From Pseudoips prasinana (Eukaryota; Arthropoda; Insecta; Lepidoptera; Nolidae): DNA of 64,000 nucleotides. The stretch lies in contig OX621246.1 in assembly GCA_951640165.1 (NCBI GenBank), forward strand, positions 33,746,501 through 33,810,500, read 5' to 3'. Within the stretch, counting starts at the first letter, position 1, and every line of letters begins with the position of its first letter. The notes under the pieces are model-generated. The model was not told the DNA's origin, searched no databases, and worked only from the letters and a program-made list of their open reading frames with translations. Both the position numbers and the translations under genes were made by a program. Shown here piece by piece: positions 47,101 through 50,985 of the stretch.

Positions 47101-50100
47101 GAGTTTCCGCTTCGAGCACACCATCAGCGTCGTCGCCGCAAGATGATACGGTGGATGGAGATGACATATCACTTGCTTCGTCACATATACCTTCGTTAGC
47201 GCCAGACTCACCAGTTACTAGACCACATAATACTATTGAGATTCAGGTAAATTACAAAAAAAATATAATTACATTGATTTTTAGAAATCTAGTCCATTTA
47301 GTTCTAACATATAGGTTTTGACTGGGTATAGGGGTACTGTTTTCTATAATTTGAATCATAATGTGACTCTGTCTCTCCACAGGTCTTAGACCCACTAAGT
47401 GCGCATAAATCCTCCTCTTCGGGCAGCAACCTTCTTCACCCTCCTTCGATTCTCCTCGAAGTTCCCAGTGGCATCAACAAATGCCTGTCCCCTATCCGCG
47501 AGCTTCCAACACCTTTACCTACCCCTTTACCCACTCCCCTTCCAACCCCCTTGCCTTCTCCTAGGATGCCTATAGCTAGCACAGAGATGGATGTGAAGAG
47601 CGAATCAACAGGTACTATCGTGTCACCCAGTGAAGATGAATTGGATGAGATCAAATGCGTGGCTACGATGAAAAGGCCGATTTTAGGGTTGAAGTTGAAG
47701 GTAAGTACGTGGAAAAATTAATTTGTGGCCAGAATTATAATTCAAACAGTAATAAACAATTTCTTTTCCAGTTACGTCAACCAGCTGTAAGCACCGATAG
47801 TCCTACACCCTCTACGCAAGTGACAGATTCCCCTTCTCCTAGCTTCACGCACAGTCAAGACTCAGAGCGTGAGCTATCATCCCCCTCCCCCGCGCCACCC
47901 GCACTGCGCGTACCCACGCTTACCATCGAACGCGCGTCCCCCGGATCCCCTCCTCCACGCCGCACCCCCCCGCACCTCGAGTTTCAACCACCACCACTCA
48001 TAACCGTGACTTACAACGCCAGTGAGGAGTCCGACGAACCGCTGTCTCCCCGCCCACCCCCGCCATCCGCTAACATGTGCTACTTGTCACCGTTCTCGAT
48101 GTCAGCAAGGGGCGAACGAGCGCCGTCAGAATCTAACCTGTCGTCGTCGGGCTACAGCTCCATGGCCAGCCCGGGCCCGTCGCGTTGCGGTTCGTCCAAC
48201 CCCTTGTGTCCGTCTGAGATGGAGGATCCGGGCTCCGGCGGCGGCCCGTCGTGCTTCCAGCGCCGCCGCCCTCTCGTCAAGACCAACTCGGGCCCCGCGG
48301 CCTCCAACGACGACAGTAAGGAACGTAGGCGAGGCCGCTCTGACTCCGAGACCCTCTCCGACGACCCCTTGCTCGAGTCAAACGACGAGGGCATAGGCAC
48401 GGACGAGCGGGTTGACGACGTGCCCACTAGTGCGAAAGAGATGGAGCTAGTCGCGCTGAAGGAGACACTCGAGGTGCCACAGGCGACGCTCTGCTCCCCC
48501 GGCGGGGTGACCAAGTGCTCCATAGTCAAATGTATCAGTGTCGAGAGAGGACTCGACGAGAAAGCCAAAGCCTGTCTGAGGCCTCCTACTCTGTTGTCCG
48601 AGGGTAGTAGACCGCTCAGTCCTGTGAGTTCTAGGAGCGAAAGTCCGTTGAGCGACAAAACAGGTCTGGGGAGGTTTTCACCTCAATTTTACGGTCGCCA
48701 ACTGCCGTTTACAGATTCCGACGGGTTGTACGACTTCCCGAGTTCGGAATGCGTGAAGGGGGTGAACAAGGGAGGCAACAGCAAGGAGAAGAAGAGCGGG
48801 CGGCGTCGAGATCGCAAGGCGCCACGCACCGCCTCACACGACGTAGCCGGGCCCGCCAAGGCCACGCTGCCACACATGCCGCACTCCATGCATAACCTGT
48901 TAGAGGTTAGTAATGTCCCACTCTACTACTACATATTTTTATTTTTCAAAACTATAGAAAATCTTTTTAATTCTCCTAGGTGCCGGGCAGTCGCGAGTCC
49001 GGTTGCACGCGCTCCCGAAAGGGCGGGCGGCGCCGCTCTCGCTCGCAGGCGCCCGCGCCACCGTCCTCCTCGTCTTCTGAAGACTCGGTGTCCAACGCCA
49101 GTGTGGCTTCAGTAGCCAGCGCGCGGGAACTGCGGTTGCCTGATATGGATCTACAGGTTAATTATAATGTAAATGTTTTTGTTCACTATCTCAACGGATT
49201 ATAAATGCACTGCACTGTGGCAACGTTGCATTCAAGATACATCTGTAATCGATATCCTGGGTTTTTTCAACTTGGCGTCCTAGGCTCCTGGCACGATTCC
49301 AAGGGACCCGTATATAAATAACGAAAACATGAAATAATATATTTAAAAAATAAATGACAAGTGACATGGCTGACTTCATTATTTTAATGCATCCATGATC
49401 GAACGGAAAAGATGTAATTTAAGCTCTGTTTTAATATGTATATTTCACCTGACCAACAAACGCAGTGAACTAAGAGCAATGTTACTAGTAGATCAGATGA
49501 CAGTGTGTTATATTTATATACGAACTATATACGAAGATTTTTGTTCCAGAATCTGTTCTATATTAGAACAGATACTAGAACTAAAATGTATCGTATATGT
49601 CACGTTACATATTATTCAGTAATTTTGGAATTTTTCTGGACACTCTTGTATTAACTTATTTAAAATTGTGAAATTATTTAAACTCTGGACTTCTTTTTAA
49701 ATATAAATGAAATCACATATCTTTATTTTAAATAAAAATAAATATTATATTTAGCTCTTTAAGTTATATTACACGTTTTATATATTATCACATGAAAGCA
49801 CTATTCAAATTACCAACTGTTAATATTTTCTCTGCACTTTCTTAGTCACGCAATTATTTTCAACAAAACTTTATAATTTCAATTGATGTTTTTAGTTTTT
49901 TATGATTATTTGACAGTAGGGTGTAGCTTTGTAACTTATTTTCAGCCATGTGAGCCGATGCGATTGAGGAAACCACTCAGAAGACAAAAATGCCGTAGCT
50001 CTGAGGTGATTGGCATGTGGAACAATTGCCTTATACGTTTATCAACAAATGCCGGGTTACATAGCCTTATTTATTTTTATAGAGATATTGGTAACGCTTT

Positions 50101-50985
50101 GCCAAATTATATAACAAAACTATTTACAGTCAGGCTATTGCACGGTTAAGAGTAAAAGAGCTATAACTGTAGAACTTATGTATGTTCATCTTATGTTTAA
50201 GTTTTGTTTATGACATGTGACCCTGTTCAAAGTATTATGAATGCTGCGTTTGTGCATTAGAAAATACACAATAAATCCTACTTAGCATTTTTTTCTAGTT
50301 ACGTTTGTGTAGGATTCATCGTTCGGGACTATGTAGTCTAGATCATCCCATGATTAGAACATTCATACAACCTCTGCATAGTACAAAAATATAACTAATA
50401 GAGGCATGGTTAATTATAAGTTACCTATATTATGGAAAGAACTTTATATTTTCAATATTTACAGGATACGTCATCAAAAATATCATCGAGTTTGGATCTC
50501 ACAGAAGACTCAAGGAAACCGGTGAAAGTCAACAAGCTGCGGACTATCAGCAATCAAATAAGGTATCTGACAATTTGCTTTTATTAAAATACTACTAACC
50601 TATTCTTCTTTCATTTCTTATTGTATTATTTATTCTTTTAACTTACTGAGTTAAAGTTTTTCAAAGCATTGTCTTGAGGAATATTTCTATCAATTGATAT
50701 TAAAGGGGTACTTCCAGATTTCTTCGACGGCTAGAACGCAGCTTAAAGATGAAAGAAAGCTACCCAGCTGTCTCCGACGACGAGGGAGATGAATCCTCAA
50801 GCGTCACCTCACCTCTGCTACAGGGACGAAAAGACCTAAGTAGACTCCCTAGTCATGCGATATCAGCTCCTCTTCTAGGTGCCGTTAGACCCAAAATCAC
50901 TCGACAAAGACGATACGATAGGTCGTTAGTTAGTGAAGACACAAGGACTTTAAACACTGCCGCGGGCCAAGACAATTCTGACTGA
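8097..50985 (+). CDS. Large type I membrane protein: C-type lectin, CUB x3, EGF x3, transmembrane helix, long Ser/Pro-rich tail (20 exons, 5' end not found)
   Basis: Twenty exons join with GT-AG introns and fully consistent phase: coding lengths sum to 5,087 nt, that is 2 nt of a split codon plus 1,695 codons including TGA at 50983-50985. Numbering from the first complete codon: C-type lectin domain ~1-140, CUB ~160-258, CUB ~265-389, a third divergent CUB ~395-520, EGF ~543-574, ~578-616 and ~622-659, transmembrane helix ~680-700, cytoplasmic tail ~701-1694. The lectin domain lacks the EPN/QPD and WND sugar-binding motifs, so calcium-dependent sugar binding is doubtful. Asn-glycosylation sequons (NDT, NRT, NIS, NVT, NVS, NGT) lie only in traced extracellular exons that I checked. 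The tail has no recognised enzymatic domain; it carries a KVTF motif, PLPTP repeats and many basic and Ser-rich stretches. Inference: a cell-surface adhesion or signalling receptor. I do not recognise a named orthologue. The start codon and signal peptide must lie upstream of 8097, possibly outside the window. Confidence 0.9.
8588..8985 (+). pseudogene. RTE-clade LINE 3' fragment with internal deletion
   Basis: Nearly identical to 34215-34920 of the RTE element: VHVAPTQLKVGDSA, NYIYLGKTIQLGRSNF, FGKLRNIFSSKIPQCLKSK, then it jumps to LVRVAGN-W and the (atg/atc) 3' tail. At the position where the long copy has a TAG, this copy keeps a Gln codon. Confidence 0.85.
9470..9672 (+). repeat. Lepidopteran LINE-tail-type repeat
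   Basis: Contains the tttcatccagatccgttcgc block, then gtgaaagagtaacaaacatc, a CATA-rich run and the characteristic end aatattagtaggat. A related end occurs at 63840-63922. Confidence 0.6.
10415..10500 (+). repeat. SINE body fragment
   Basis: Shares tgacccataaatagttg, ctctgagtctgg and gtttgtaaa-taccc with the SINE at 7500-7668; head missing. Confidence 0.55.
10501..10640 (+). repeat. 5S-type SINE fragment
   Basis: Body resembles the 3' part of 957-1250 (ataagctgtc-atttctgatgg-ttg, agaggtctgctgattggctt, ctctgacaccaggata). Confidence 0.5.
10858..10975 (-). repeat. RTE-clade LINE 3' end fragment
   Basis: Reverse complement of the end of the RTE element at 34796-34914: gtgcgggtcgctggaaactg, the tccagcag motif, and the atgatgatgatg tail at the plus-strand left end. 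Confidence 0.8.
11035..11094. repeat. Perfect inverted repeat, 28-bp arms
   Basis: Arms 11035-11062 and 11067-11094 are exact reverse complements with a 4-base GGTA loop. The core word is cccattcaatttgtttgta. Function unknown; intronic. Confidence 0.9.
11372..11739. repeat. MITE family M1, copy 1
   Basis: About 370 bp with terminal inverted repeats (left contains taattaacgcacacc, right contains gtgcgttaattaag). Shared internal words include gaatgatggaatttgta and cagtaaacgattctgaacaa. Two further copies at 26115-26512 and 59720-60119. No coding capacity. Confidence 0.8.
12765..13033 (+). repeat. Lepidopteran dispersed repeat (ctatatatataaaaa start)
   Basis: Starts ctatatatataaaaatcaat, has the accgatttggctaatttta block and ends tacgtagcgaagcac with ccgttagt. 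The layout resembles non-autonomous Helitron-like or LINE-tail repeats known in Lepidoptera; class not certain. Confidence 0.5.
13835..13975 (+). repeat. tRNA-derived SINE family B, 5' part
   Basis: Box A cctcgttggcctagcg, box B gtgggttcaaattcc, then the tcgggccgaaagtg body start. Matches 63220-63600 and the inverted copy 26697-27066. Confidence 0.75.
14260..14395 (+). repeat. SINE family B, 3' part
   Basis: Matches the distal body of the 63220-63600 copy: ctttccggtcgtg-cgctaggcg, cgcgcagatggctaatctc, ttcggctaggagga. Confidence 0.7.
14397..14520 (+). repeat. tRNA-like SINE fragment
   Basis: Head gcatcgttggtctagtggc with a degenerate box B (gtgggttaaaacc). Truncated and diverged. Confidence 0.5.
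14537..14848 (+). repeat. Interspersed repeat, family A copy
   Basis: Full-length copy in direct tandem with the next copy at 14851. Confidence 0.85.
14851..15462 (+). repeat. Interspersed repeat, family A copy, interrupted
   Basis: Tandem to the previous copy. The unit runs 14851-15120 and resumes at about 15412-15462 after a 290-bp insertion (15121-15411). Its end is only 23 bp from the acceptor of exon b. Confidence 0.8.
15121..15411. mobile_element. Insertion of about 290 bp in family A repeat
   Basis: Interrupts the family A unit at its A-run. It contains an exact inverted pair GGAACGAAGTT (near 15150) and AACTTCGTTCC (15401-15411), a GA/CA microsatellite and a GC-richer half. Probably a small non-autonomous element; class unknown. 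Confidence 0.55.
15486..15728 (+). CDS. Exon b: core of C-type lectin domain
   Basis: 81 codons in phase 0 between ctacag and CAG|gtatta. Opens with VCEGLNMHL and the EERFI stretch typical of lectin helix 2, then VYWLG and WIDGS. A sequon NDT is present. The position where an EPN or QPD calcium/sugar motif would stand reads GWPPYND. A repeat (14851-15462) ends only 23 bp before the acceptor. Confidence 0.9.
15738..16300 (+). pseudogene. LINE reverse-transcriptase C-terminal fragment (family C)
   Basis: Two overlapping frames read RISTIKYLGHFLADDLKDN, then LFKAYCQSLYTGNILFNYNK, VQYNNAFRMLLRLPRYCSAS and NSILKII. A frameshift lies near 15905-15925. Ends with an A-rich tail. A shorter relative lies at 62325-62690. 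It sits in intron 2, immediately after exon b. Confidence 0.75.
16424..16697 (+). repeat. Interspersed repeat, family A copy
   Basis: Same end blocks; the aagtaaatccatgcagtac segment is deleted. Confidence 0.8.
17060..17157 (+). repeat. RTE LINE 5'-UTR fragment
   Basis: Resembles 31750-31840 of the RTE element (ggctgtgtggc, atcgtcaccccgtgg, gtcgctccgagggaa). A family M2 foldback element is inserted at its right side. Confidence 0.6.
17158..17330 (+). repeat. Foldback MITE family M2, truncated copy
   Basis: Begins ggggctctaccggctaagtc and shares cgattccggaccatttatga and gtgctcatggaagccgattt with the complete copy at 61118-61350, but the right inverted repeat is missing. Confidence 0.7.
17331..17650. 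repeat. Dispersed repeat family M3, copy 1
   Basis: Shares tctcgttctgttgaacattt, taactaattagcatagttta and cattgcagaactgac with 60120-60480. The far end contains the reverse complement of the other copy's start (catcataaagtatctaaatt), so the family has inverted ends. Confidence 0.6.
17845..18066 (+). repeat. 5S-derived SINE, 5'-truncated
   Basis: Keeps the catagatgggtgaccgcc-type box (tatagatgggtaaccgcc) and the body of 957-1250, ending gtaaccactgcccatac. Confidence 0.6.
18191..18332 (+). CDS. Exon c: end of C-type lectin domain
   Basis: Acceptor ttttccag, donor AAG|gtatgt, ends with one base of a split codon. Encodes the lectin C-terminus with the closing CGVTGGYVCKR motif, then a linker with sequon NRT. 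The WND motif is replaced by LYWTP. The LTR retrotransposon insertion begins only 66 bp beyond the donor. Confidence 0.88.
18399..19045 (+). repeat. 5' LTR, lacking its last 73 bp
   Basis: Starts TGTAACGAAACG like the 3' LTR and matches it to gatataattt, where it breaks and joins the inverted primer binding site. Abuts the CAAT duplication. Confidence 0.88.
19046..19065 (-). other. Inverted primer binding site
   Basis: On the minus strand the complete LTR is followed, after one base, by TGGCGCCCCACGTTGGGC, an 18-base sequence of the form used by tRNA-primed LTR elements (starts TGG, complement of CCA). The block stops about one base after those 18 positions. Confidence 0.75.
19066..19785 (-). 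repeat. Complete LTR in inverted orientation (720 bp)
   Basis: Exact reverse complement layout of 23859-24578, TGTCACGTC at left and CGTTTCGTTACA at right, same length, over 99% similar by eye. Confidence 0.9.
19786..19804 (-). other. Inverted polypurine tract
   Basis: Reverse complement of the atgagggaccggcgggtaa stretch that precedes the 3' LTR at 23840-23858. Similarity to the 3' side stops here, which marks the rearrangement joint with gag. Confidence 0.8.
19801..20885 (+). pseudogene. gag of the LTR element, 5'-truncated and frameshifted
   Basis: An open frame from the joint reads NVLARIENNFNHLYHRLNRI with no start codon, then a one-base shift near 19980-19990 moves to the frame that runs to TAG 20883-20885. 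The latter holds the capsid-like region (ALHWFRSVKDQVSSWDELV) and two zinc knuckles: CPRCRNHSHSLSNC is canonical CCHC, but in CFKCGQKGVKKPDC the His is replaced by Val. Ends in the heptamer A AAA AAC just before the stop. Confidence 0.8.
20876..20882 (+). promoter_or_regulatory. Candidate -1 ribosomal frameshift site
   Basis: A AAA AAC lies in the gag frame directly before the gag TAG at 20883. Slipping back one base would enter the protease frame, which is open across this point. This is a classical slippery heptamer for gag-pol expression. A downstream structure was not assessed. Confidence 0.65.
20883..23576 (+). pseudogene. pol of the LTR element: protease, reverse transcriptase, RNase H, partial integrase
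   Basis: The protease frame ends at 21343 and has GLLDSGSAITIVG (active site) and CLILGIDFW. A one-base shift between 21328 and 21341 leads to the long frame (to 23469): reverse transcriptase with FAYLDDIILVS, RNase H with VHTDASNYGVGA and VYTDHSALKWFL, the integrase HHCC finger and the first two acidic residues (SIDLMGPLP, FQDNGSQF). Just after, near 23455-23475, sequence jumps to the integrase C-terminal end in another frame (KLSPLVYVL, GTWHIKDLK; stop 23574-23576). The third catalytic residue is lost. Gene order protease-RT-RNase H-integrase is Gypsy-type. Confidence 0.85.
23859..24578 (+). repeat. Complete 3' LTR (720 bp)
   Basis: TG...CA ends (TGTAACG to GTGACA), preceded by a purine-rich tract, followed by the CAAT duplication. 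An 82-codon open frame inside the LTR appears in all three copies but shows no protein motif. Confidence 0.9.
24893..25015 (+). repeat. LINE-tail repeat
   Basis: Shares the ggtcggcaacgcgct and accatcaagtgggccgtatg blocks with the LINE end at 1918-2035. Confidence 0.6.
25843..26110 (+). repeat. Lepidopteran dispersed repeat (gtgacccgacagacg type)
   Basis: Starts ctaggtgacccgacagacgc and ends cagccgttcacgcgtgatg then ggatttatttttatata, the layout of a common lepidopteran LINE-tail repeat. MITE M1 copy 2 is inserted at its right edge. Confidence 0.6.
26115..26512. repeat. MITE family M1, copy 2
   Basis: Terminal inverted repeats tacaacatgtaacgtaatta and its partner near 26495-26512; internal words as in copy 1. 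Confidence 0.8.
26697..27066 (-). repeat. tRNA-derived SINE family B, full copy
   Basis: Minus strand: head cctcgttggtctagcggtag, box B tgggttcaaatcctg, body tcgggccaaaagtg to ggccgccgtggctgaaattc and a T/A-rich tail. The most complete family B copy together with 63220-63600. Confidence 0.8.
27554..27705 (+). CDS. Exon d: first half of CUB domain 1
   Basis: Acceptor ccccccag, donor GAG|gtaagc; phase matches exon c. Encodes the CUB signature GVLTSPNHPGMYDND followed by the hydrophobic strand VFVFQNFDLEY and the CLYDFVE motif. It is separated from the previous exon by a 9.2-kb intron created largely by the LTR element. Confidence 0.92.
27706..28742. other. Intron 4, unassigned part
   Basis: AT-rich non-coding DNA; a SINE-tail-like word (tagtttgggatcagatgg) near 28690. 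No gene seen. Confidence 0.6.
28743..29035 (+). repeat. Interspersed repeat, family A copy
   Basis: Full ends, one internal deletion. Lies 41 bp upstream of the exon e acceptor in the same orientation as the gene. Confidence 0.85.
29077..29186 (+). CDS. Exon e: second half of CUB domain 1
   Basis: Acceptor gctttag, donor AT|gtgagt, ends with two bases of a split codon. Encodes RYCGAVGEAR and the strand RAVLYFHSDY expected in a CUB C-terminal half. A repeat ends 41 bp upstream of the acceptor. Confidence 0.88.
29561..31125 (+). pseudogene. LINE X (Jockey/CR1-like), first part
   Basis: Shows the endonuclease end (QTILMGDFNTCLL, LLDLILVSSK, SYHDLLFL), a linker frame (29976-30410), and reverse transcriptase blocks LLDFSNAFNTV, WFRSYLSGHRQCIRI, AGVPQVGVLSPLLFAIFINS and YHLYADDLQIY with the YADD catalytic motif. 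At least three frame breaks and stops. The frame is cut at 31125 just after YADD and resumes at 35004. Confidence 0.82.
31126..31743 (-). pseudogene. LINE Y 3' part, inserted in LINE X (right of two pieces)
   Basis: On the minus strand: KRKVNHLPLKMPVPKLELF, AYMAPLIYNSLPKGTTDLPY, then a 3' UTR and a TTATTATTA-type end at 31120-31130. The upstream part of the same element lies at 34926-34997, on the far side of the RTE element. Confidence 0.75.
31744..34914 (+). mobile_element. RTE-clade LINE, near full length (3.17 kb)
   Basis: Flanked by an 11-bp target duplication GAAGACCTTAG (31733-31743 and 34915-34925). It has a 5' UTR with gctgtgtggtgacggc, an endonuclease-reverse transcriptase ORF, and an (atg)n 3' tail, typical of RTE. 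Inserted into LINE Y, which is itself inside LINE X. Confidence 0.88.
31932..34901 (+). pseudogene. RTE endonuclease-reverse transcriptase, disrupted
   Basis: Endonuclease: LALATYNTRTLRSDEK, DIVGLSEVRREG, YFTVVMGDFNAKLG, GSDHRLVRG. Reverse transcriptase: NNKAPGDDGVTAELLK, VDYEKAFDS, QRGVRQGDVISPKLF, LRFADDIVVMAE; C-terminal part VMTYGTETWSLT and KWQWAGHIARR. The reading frame changes between about 33170 and 33275, returns near 33675 (one-base loss), and has a TAG at 34446-34448. Otherwise well kept, so the copy is fairly young but inactive. Confidence 0.9.
34926..34997 (-). pseudogene. LINE Y, upstream piece
   Basis: Minus-strand reading HAYICSIIRYGIVVWGNSTD joins directly to the 31126-31743 piece once the RTE element and one copy of its target duplication are removed. 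Confidence 0.7.
35004..35819 (+). pseudogene. LINE X, second part (after nested insertions)
   Basis: Resumes in the frame of the YADD segment: LNKLAEAVTNLNTDLDNISE, SRAHGLHVNP then a stop, VKNLGIFFDSCLFWGPQL, PILDYADVSYL, KLKWLPIGCRRNAHILSLIY and ARLWNALPLSVRQAQ, ending at a stop at 35819-35821. The word TATAAT flanks the LINE Y insertion (31120-31125 and 34998-35003). Confidence 0.82.
36200..36360 (+). CDS. Exon f: end of CUB 1 and start of CUB 2
   Basis: Acceptor attccag, donor GCAG|gttagt. Begins with GSGFSVSW, the last strand of CUB 1, then Cys and GVLKSPNYPHFLLPNLDC, a clear second CUB start. The 7-kb intron before it holds three nested LINEs. Confidence 0.92.
36361..36706. other. Intron 6
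   Basis: 345 bp, AT-rich. Contains the perfect hairpin 36456-36491; otherwise nothing. Confidence 0.8.
36456..36491. repeat. Perfect hairpin, 17-bp arms
   Basis: Arms AAATTAGACCCCGACAT (36456-36472) and its exact complement (36475-36491), loop AG. Intronic; too short and AT-tailed on one side only to call a terminator. Confidence 0.9.
36707..36973 (+). CDS. Exon g: remainder of CUB 2
   Basis: Acceptor gttccag, donor ACAA|gtaagt. Encodes the LNISHFDFGYGVFEKG strand and the closing GQGFFAHFKT strand of a CUB domain, with sequons NIS and NVT. 88 complete codons plus split codons at both ends. Confidence 0.9.
37027..37210. other. GC-rich intronic block
   Basis: Unlike the AT-rich surroundings: gtgacacgccgggacagtgt to cgagacacgttcttttcgc. 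It looks like part of a mobile element (LTR or 5' UTR type) but I cannot name it. No splice sites fit the gene's phase. Confidence 0.4.
37640..38250 (+). pseudogene. LINE/retroelement C-terminal fragment (family D)
   Basis: Translations in successive frames read RAWLQGTLPVRFGGLGIRK, SLPAFLVL and ALPLPKIGTLLDDCLFRAA, HQCRCGEAVDRLG, which match a decayed lepidopteran reverse-transcriptase C-terminus with a Cys-rich end. Several stops. Lies in intron 7. Confidence 0.65.
38425..38559. repeat. Small foldback element (135 bp)
   Basis: Ends ACTAGACGCGC (38425-38435) and GCGTGTCTAGT (38549-38559) are inverted with one mismatch. A central exact hairpin has arms GAGTTGCAGCGC (38462-38473) and GCGCTGCAACTC (38476-38487). 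It ends 71 bp before the exon h acceptor. Confidence 0.7.
38631..38848 (+). CDS. Exon h: divergent CUB 3, GC-rich
   Basis: Acceptor tgtcccag, donor ACACAG|gtaagc. Encodes VVQLAGGGAGRLAAPNWPQ, the third CUB-type start, then LALAFASTTLIATGDG. GC content is very high compared with surrounding introns. A decayed partial copy of this exon follows at 38849-38937, and the donor is the first bases of that copy. Confidence 0.85.
38849..38937 (+). pseudogene. Decayed partial duplicate of exon h
   Basis: Begins GTAAGCTGCCT, matching the exon h start TAAGCTACCT, follows exon h for 60 bp, then skips the segment between two copies of GGCGCCTGGCC (38682-38692 and 38810-38820) and ends like the exon h end (ggactgaactcgggtggac). 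Reading on from exon h meets a stop at 38916. Its first bases serve as the exon h splice donor. Confidence 0.8.
39039..39222 (+). CDS. Exon i: end of CUB 3
   Basis: Acceptor ccttttag, donor AAAG|gtaaga, phase 0 start. Encodes VKDSYTDNNGTEWTLC through YLNTLTVTQHLG to EVSLVVNKG; sequon NGT. A foldback element starts 47 bp after the donor. Confidence 0.87.
39270..39457. repeat. Nested foldback element (188 bp)
   Basis: Outer arms 39270-39303 and 39424-39457 pair over 34 bp with one mismatch (GATATGTTTCTA start). Left outer arm overlaps an inner exact hairpin with 21-bp arms 39290-39310 and 39316-39336 around TTGTCCGGACAG. Lies in intron 9. Confidence 0.85.
39643..39783 (+). CDS. Exon j: EGF domain 1
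   Basis: Acceptor tgtttcag, donor ACTG|gtcaga. Encodes CYPNPCLHDGKC and FCQCTGYYTG: five of six EGF cysteines. The sixth comes from the start of the next exon, giving the canonical C-x5-G-x2-C ending across the splice junction. Confidence 0.9.
40089..41738 (+). mobile_element. Tc1-like transposon (DD34E), apparently intact, 1,650 bp
   Basis: Terminal inverted repeats start CTACACTCGCGAGCAACC; the outer 33 bp are identical and similarity extends about 115 bp inward. TA target duplication at 40087-40088 and 41739-41740. Encodes one uninterrupted transposase. Located in intron 10 of the receptor gene, same strand. Confidence 0.94.
40425..41456 (+). CDS. Tc1-like transposase, 343 residues
   Basis: Full-length and uninterrupted. 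Helix-turn-helix region with LSQRAIAAQLHLSQSSVSRV (residues ~19-38), a second DNA-binding domain with WTVRRRLKEANL, catalytic Asp in VLFTDECRM, second Asp in VLMHDNARCHTA, and Glu in PDMNPIEHLWDELKRR. 34 residues separate the last two, so DD34E. Ends RGGNTKY. The gly-rich PGGGRGGG lies before the second Asp as in Tc1 proteins. The start is the only ATG before the HTH. Cuts and joins its own TIRs; could act on related MITEs (inference). Confidence 0.94.
   Translation: MDTTPEEAAQVVALLQQGLSQRAIAAQLHLSQSSVSRVYRRFQETGAFNRRPRTSCHRCTSERDDRFIVSTSLRNRHLTGVDVQQELRRVRQVAVSEWTVRRRLKEANLTPKRPATGPKLTAGHRQARLQFAREHLNWSVAQWRSVLFTDECRMCLHGSDRRGRVYRRPGERFAQCCFAETVAYGGGSCMMWAGISLEGKTELVFVPGGGRGGGLTADRYITDILLDHVVPYAGFVGEDFVLMHDNARCHTARVTRQFLQEVELRTMDWPALSPDMNPIEHLWDELKRRVRARNPVPSSVDELKTALLEEWDGIPQENVKKLIRSMKNRLRDVIRARGGNTKY
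42397..42658 (+). CDS. Exon k: EGF domains 2 and 3, extreme GC
   Basis: Acceptor atatcag, donor AAAGAG|gtgagg. Supplies the last Cys of EGF 1, then EGF 2 (CERSPCVYGNC ... CACARGWRGRRC) and EGF 3 (CAARPCNSRGAC ... CQCNPSWKGK), whose last Cys is in the next exon. EGF 2 carries an Ala/Gly-rich insertion of about 17 residues between Cys3 and Cys4, encoded by an almost pure GC tract. Confidence 0.88.
43119..43309 (+). CDS. Exon l: transmembrane helix and start of tail
   Basis: Acceptor ttcaccag, donor AGAC|gtaagt. Completes EGF 3 (RCEIPNPSPN), then a short stalk, the helix FWLGLFAVFVVLGMIGLIW followed by Cys-Ala-Lys-Arg (a stop-transfer signal), and the acidic/basic start of the cytoplasmic tail (EKIEKLLAEEADRC). 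Confidence 0.92.
43310..44960. other. Intron 12
   Basis: 1.65 kb. One SINE (44410-44560). Short open frames at 44160-44531 and 44710-45057 show no domain and are not supported as exons. Confidence 0.65.
44410..44560 (+). repeat. tRNA-derived SINE fragment
   Basis: Box B cgggttcgattcccc followed by the gttgttccgagtctgg body and the cgacacaaggatta end, as in 7500-7668. Confidence 0.65.
44961..45089 (+). CDS. Exon m: juxtamembrane tail exon, GC-rich
   Basis: Acceptor tgtccacag, donor GGAC|gtaagg. Encodes EEAPHRTLLTRLGIRKPSAA and RTFSLDDLLKPPPG. Phase matches both neighbours. Codon composition is markedly GC-rich. The longer open frames that overlap here are shadows of the GC tract. Confidence 0.82.
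45090..46369. other. Intron 13, no repeats recognised
   Basis: 1.28 kb. The last coding-like stretch ends at 45089. I see no mobile element here. Confidence 0.6.
46370..46925 (+). CDS. Exon n: tail exon with KVTF motif
   Basis: Acceptor tgatacag, donor TCCAG|gtttgt, ends with two bases of a split codon. Begins with Lys/Arg-rich TPSPRKKRNN, then Ser/Thr-rich sequence. KKVTFARLLNKVS at 46666-46704 contains K-V-T-F (46669-46680), which fits the RVxF consensus for PP1 docking. The start was chosen because only this acceptor keeps phase with exon m. Confidence 0.85.
47006..47246 (+). CDS. Exon o: Ser-rich tail exon
   Basis: Acceptor tgccacag, donor ATTCAG|gtaaat, separated from exon n by only 80 bp. 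Encodes TPKISSADSILAMFRNFSSS then Ser/Ala-rich and acidic segments. The SADSILAMFRNF stretch is the best candidate for a short conserved helix. Confidence 0.85.
47383..47700 (+). CDS. Exon p: PLPTP-repeat tail exon
   Basis: 106 codons, phase 0 at both ends, acceptor tctccacag, donor AAG|gtaagt. Contains a tandem proline run (PTPLPTPLPTPLPTPLP) at about 47505-47560, followed by an acidic segment SPSEDELDEIK and a basic-hydrophobic end. Proline runs of this kind can bind SH3 or EVH1 domains (inference). Confidence 0.85.
47772..48905 (+). CDS. Exon q: largest tail exon (378 codons)
   Basis: Acceptor ttttccag, donor GAG|gttagt, phase 0 at both ends. Low-complexity Pro/Ser-rich first half (SPSPAPPALRVPTL and PPRRTPPHLEFQPPP), then basic and acidic islands (KERRRGRSDSETLSDDPLLE), and a basic end (KKSGRRRDRKAPRTASHD, MPHSMHNLLE). 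GC-rich relative to introns. No known domain seen. Confidence 0.88.
48980..49156 (+). CDS. Exon r: basic/Ser tail exon
   Basis: 59 codons in phase 0, acceptor tctcctag, donor CTACAG|gttaat. Encodes RSRKGGRRRSRSQAPAPPSS and SEDSVSNASVASVASARELR. Confidence 0.85.
49157..50464. other. Intron 18, no repeats recognised
   Basis: 1.3 kb, AT-rich. An open frame at 49883-50149 has no domain and no matching splice phase. Confidence 0.6.
50465..50562 (+). CDS. Exon s: short tail exon
   Basis: Acceptor atttacag, donor ATAAG|gtatct, ends with two bases of a split codon. Encodes DTSSKISSSLDLTEDSRKPV and VNKLRTISNQI. Preceded by a 1.3-kb intron. Confidence 0.82.
50718..50985 (+). CDS. Exon t: last coding exon, stop TGA
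   Basis: Acceptor cttccag joins the split Arg codon, then FLRRLERSLKMKESYPAVSD, an acidic Ser-rich stretch, and a basic end (RPKITRQRRYDRS) to TGA at 50983-50985. An apparent ATG at 50749 is internal: the frame is open back to the acceptor. Confidence 0.9.

Noticed and set aside
49883..50149. Open frame in intron 18
   Set aside because: No domain, and no splice sites in phase with exons r and s.
50749..50985. Separate small gene starting at ATG 50749
   Set aside because: The frame is open back to a good acceptor at 50717, in phase with exon s.
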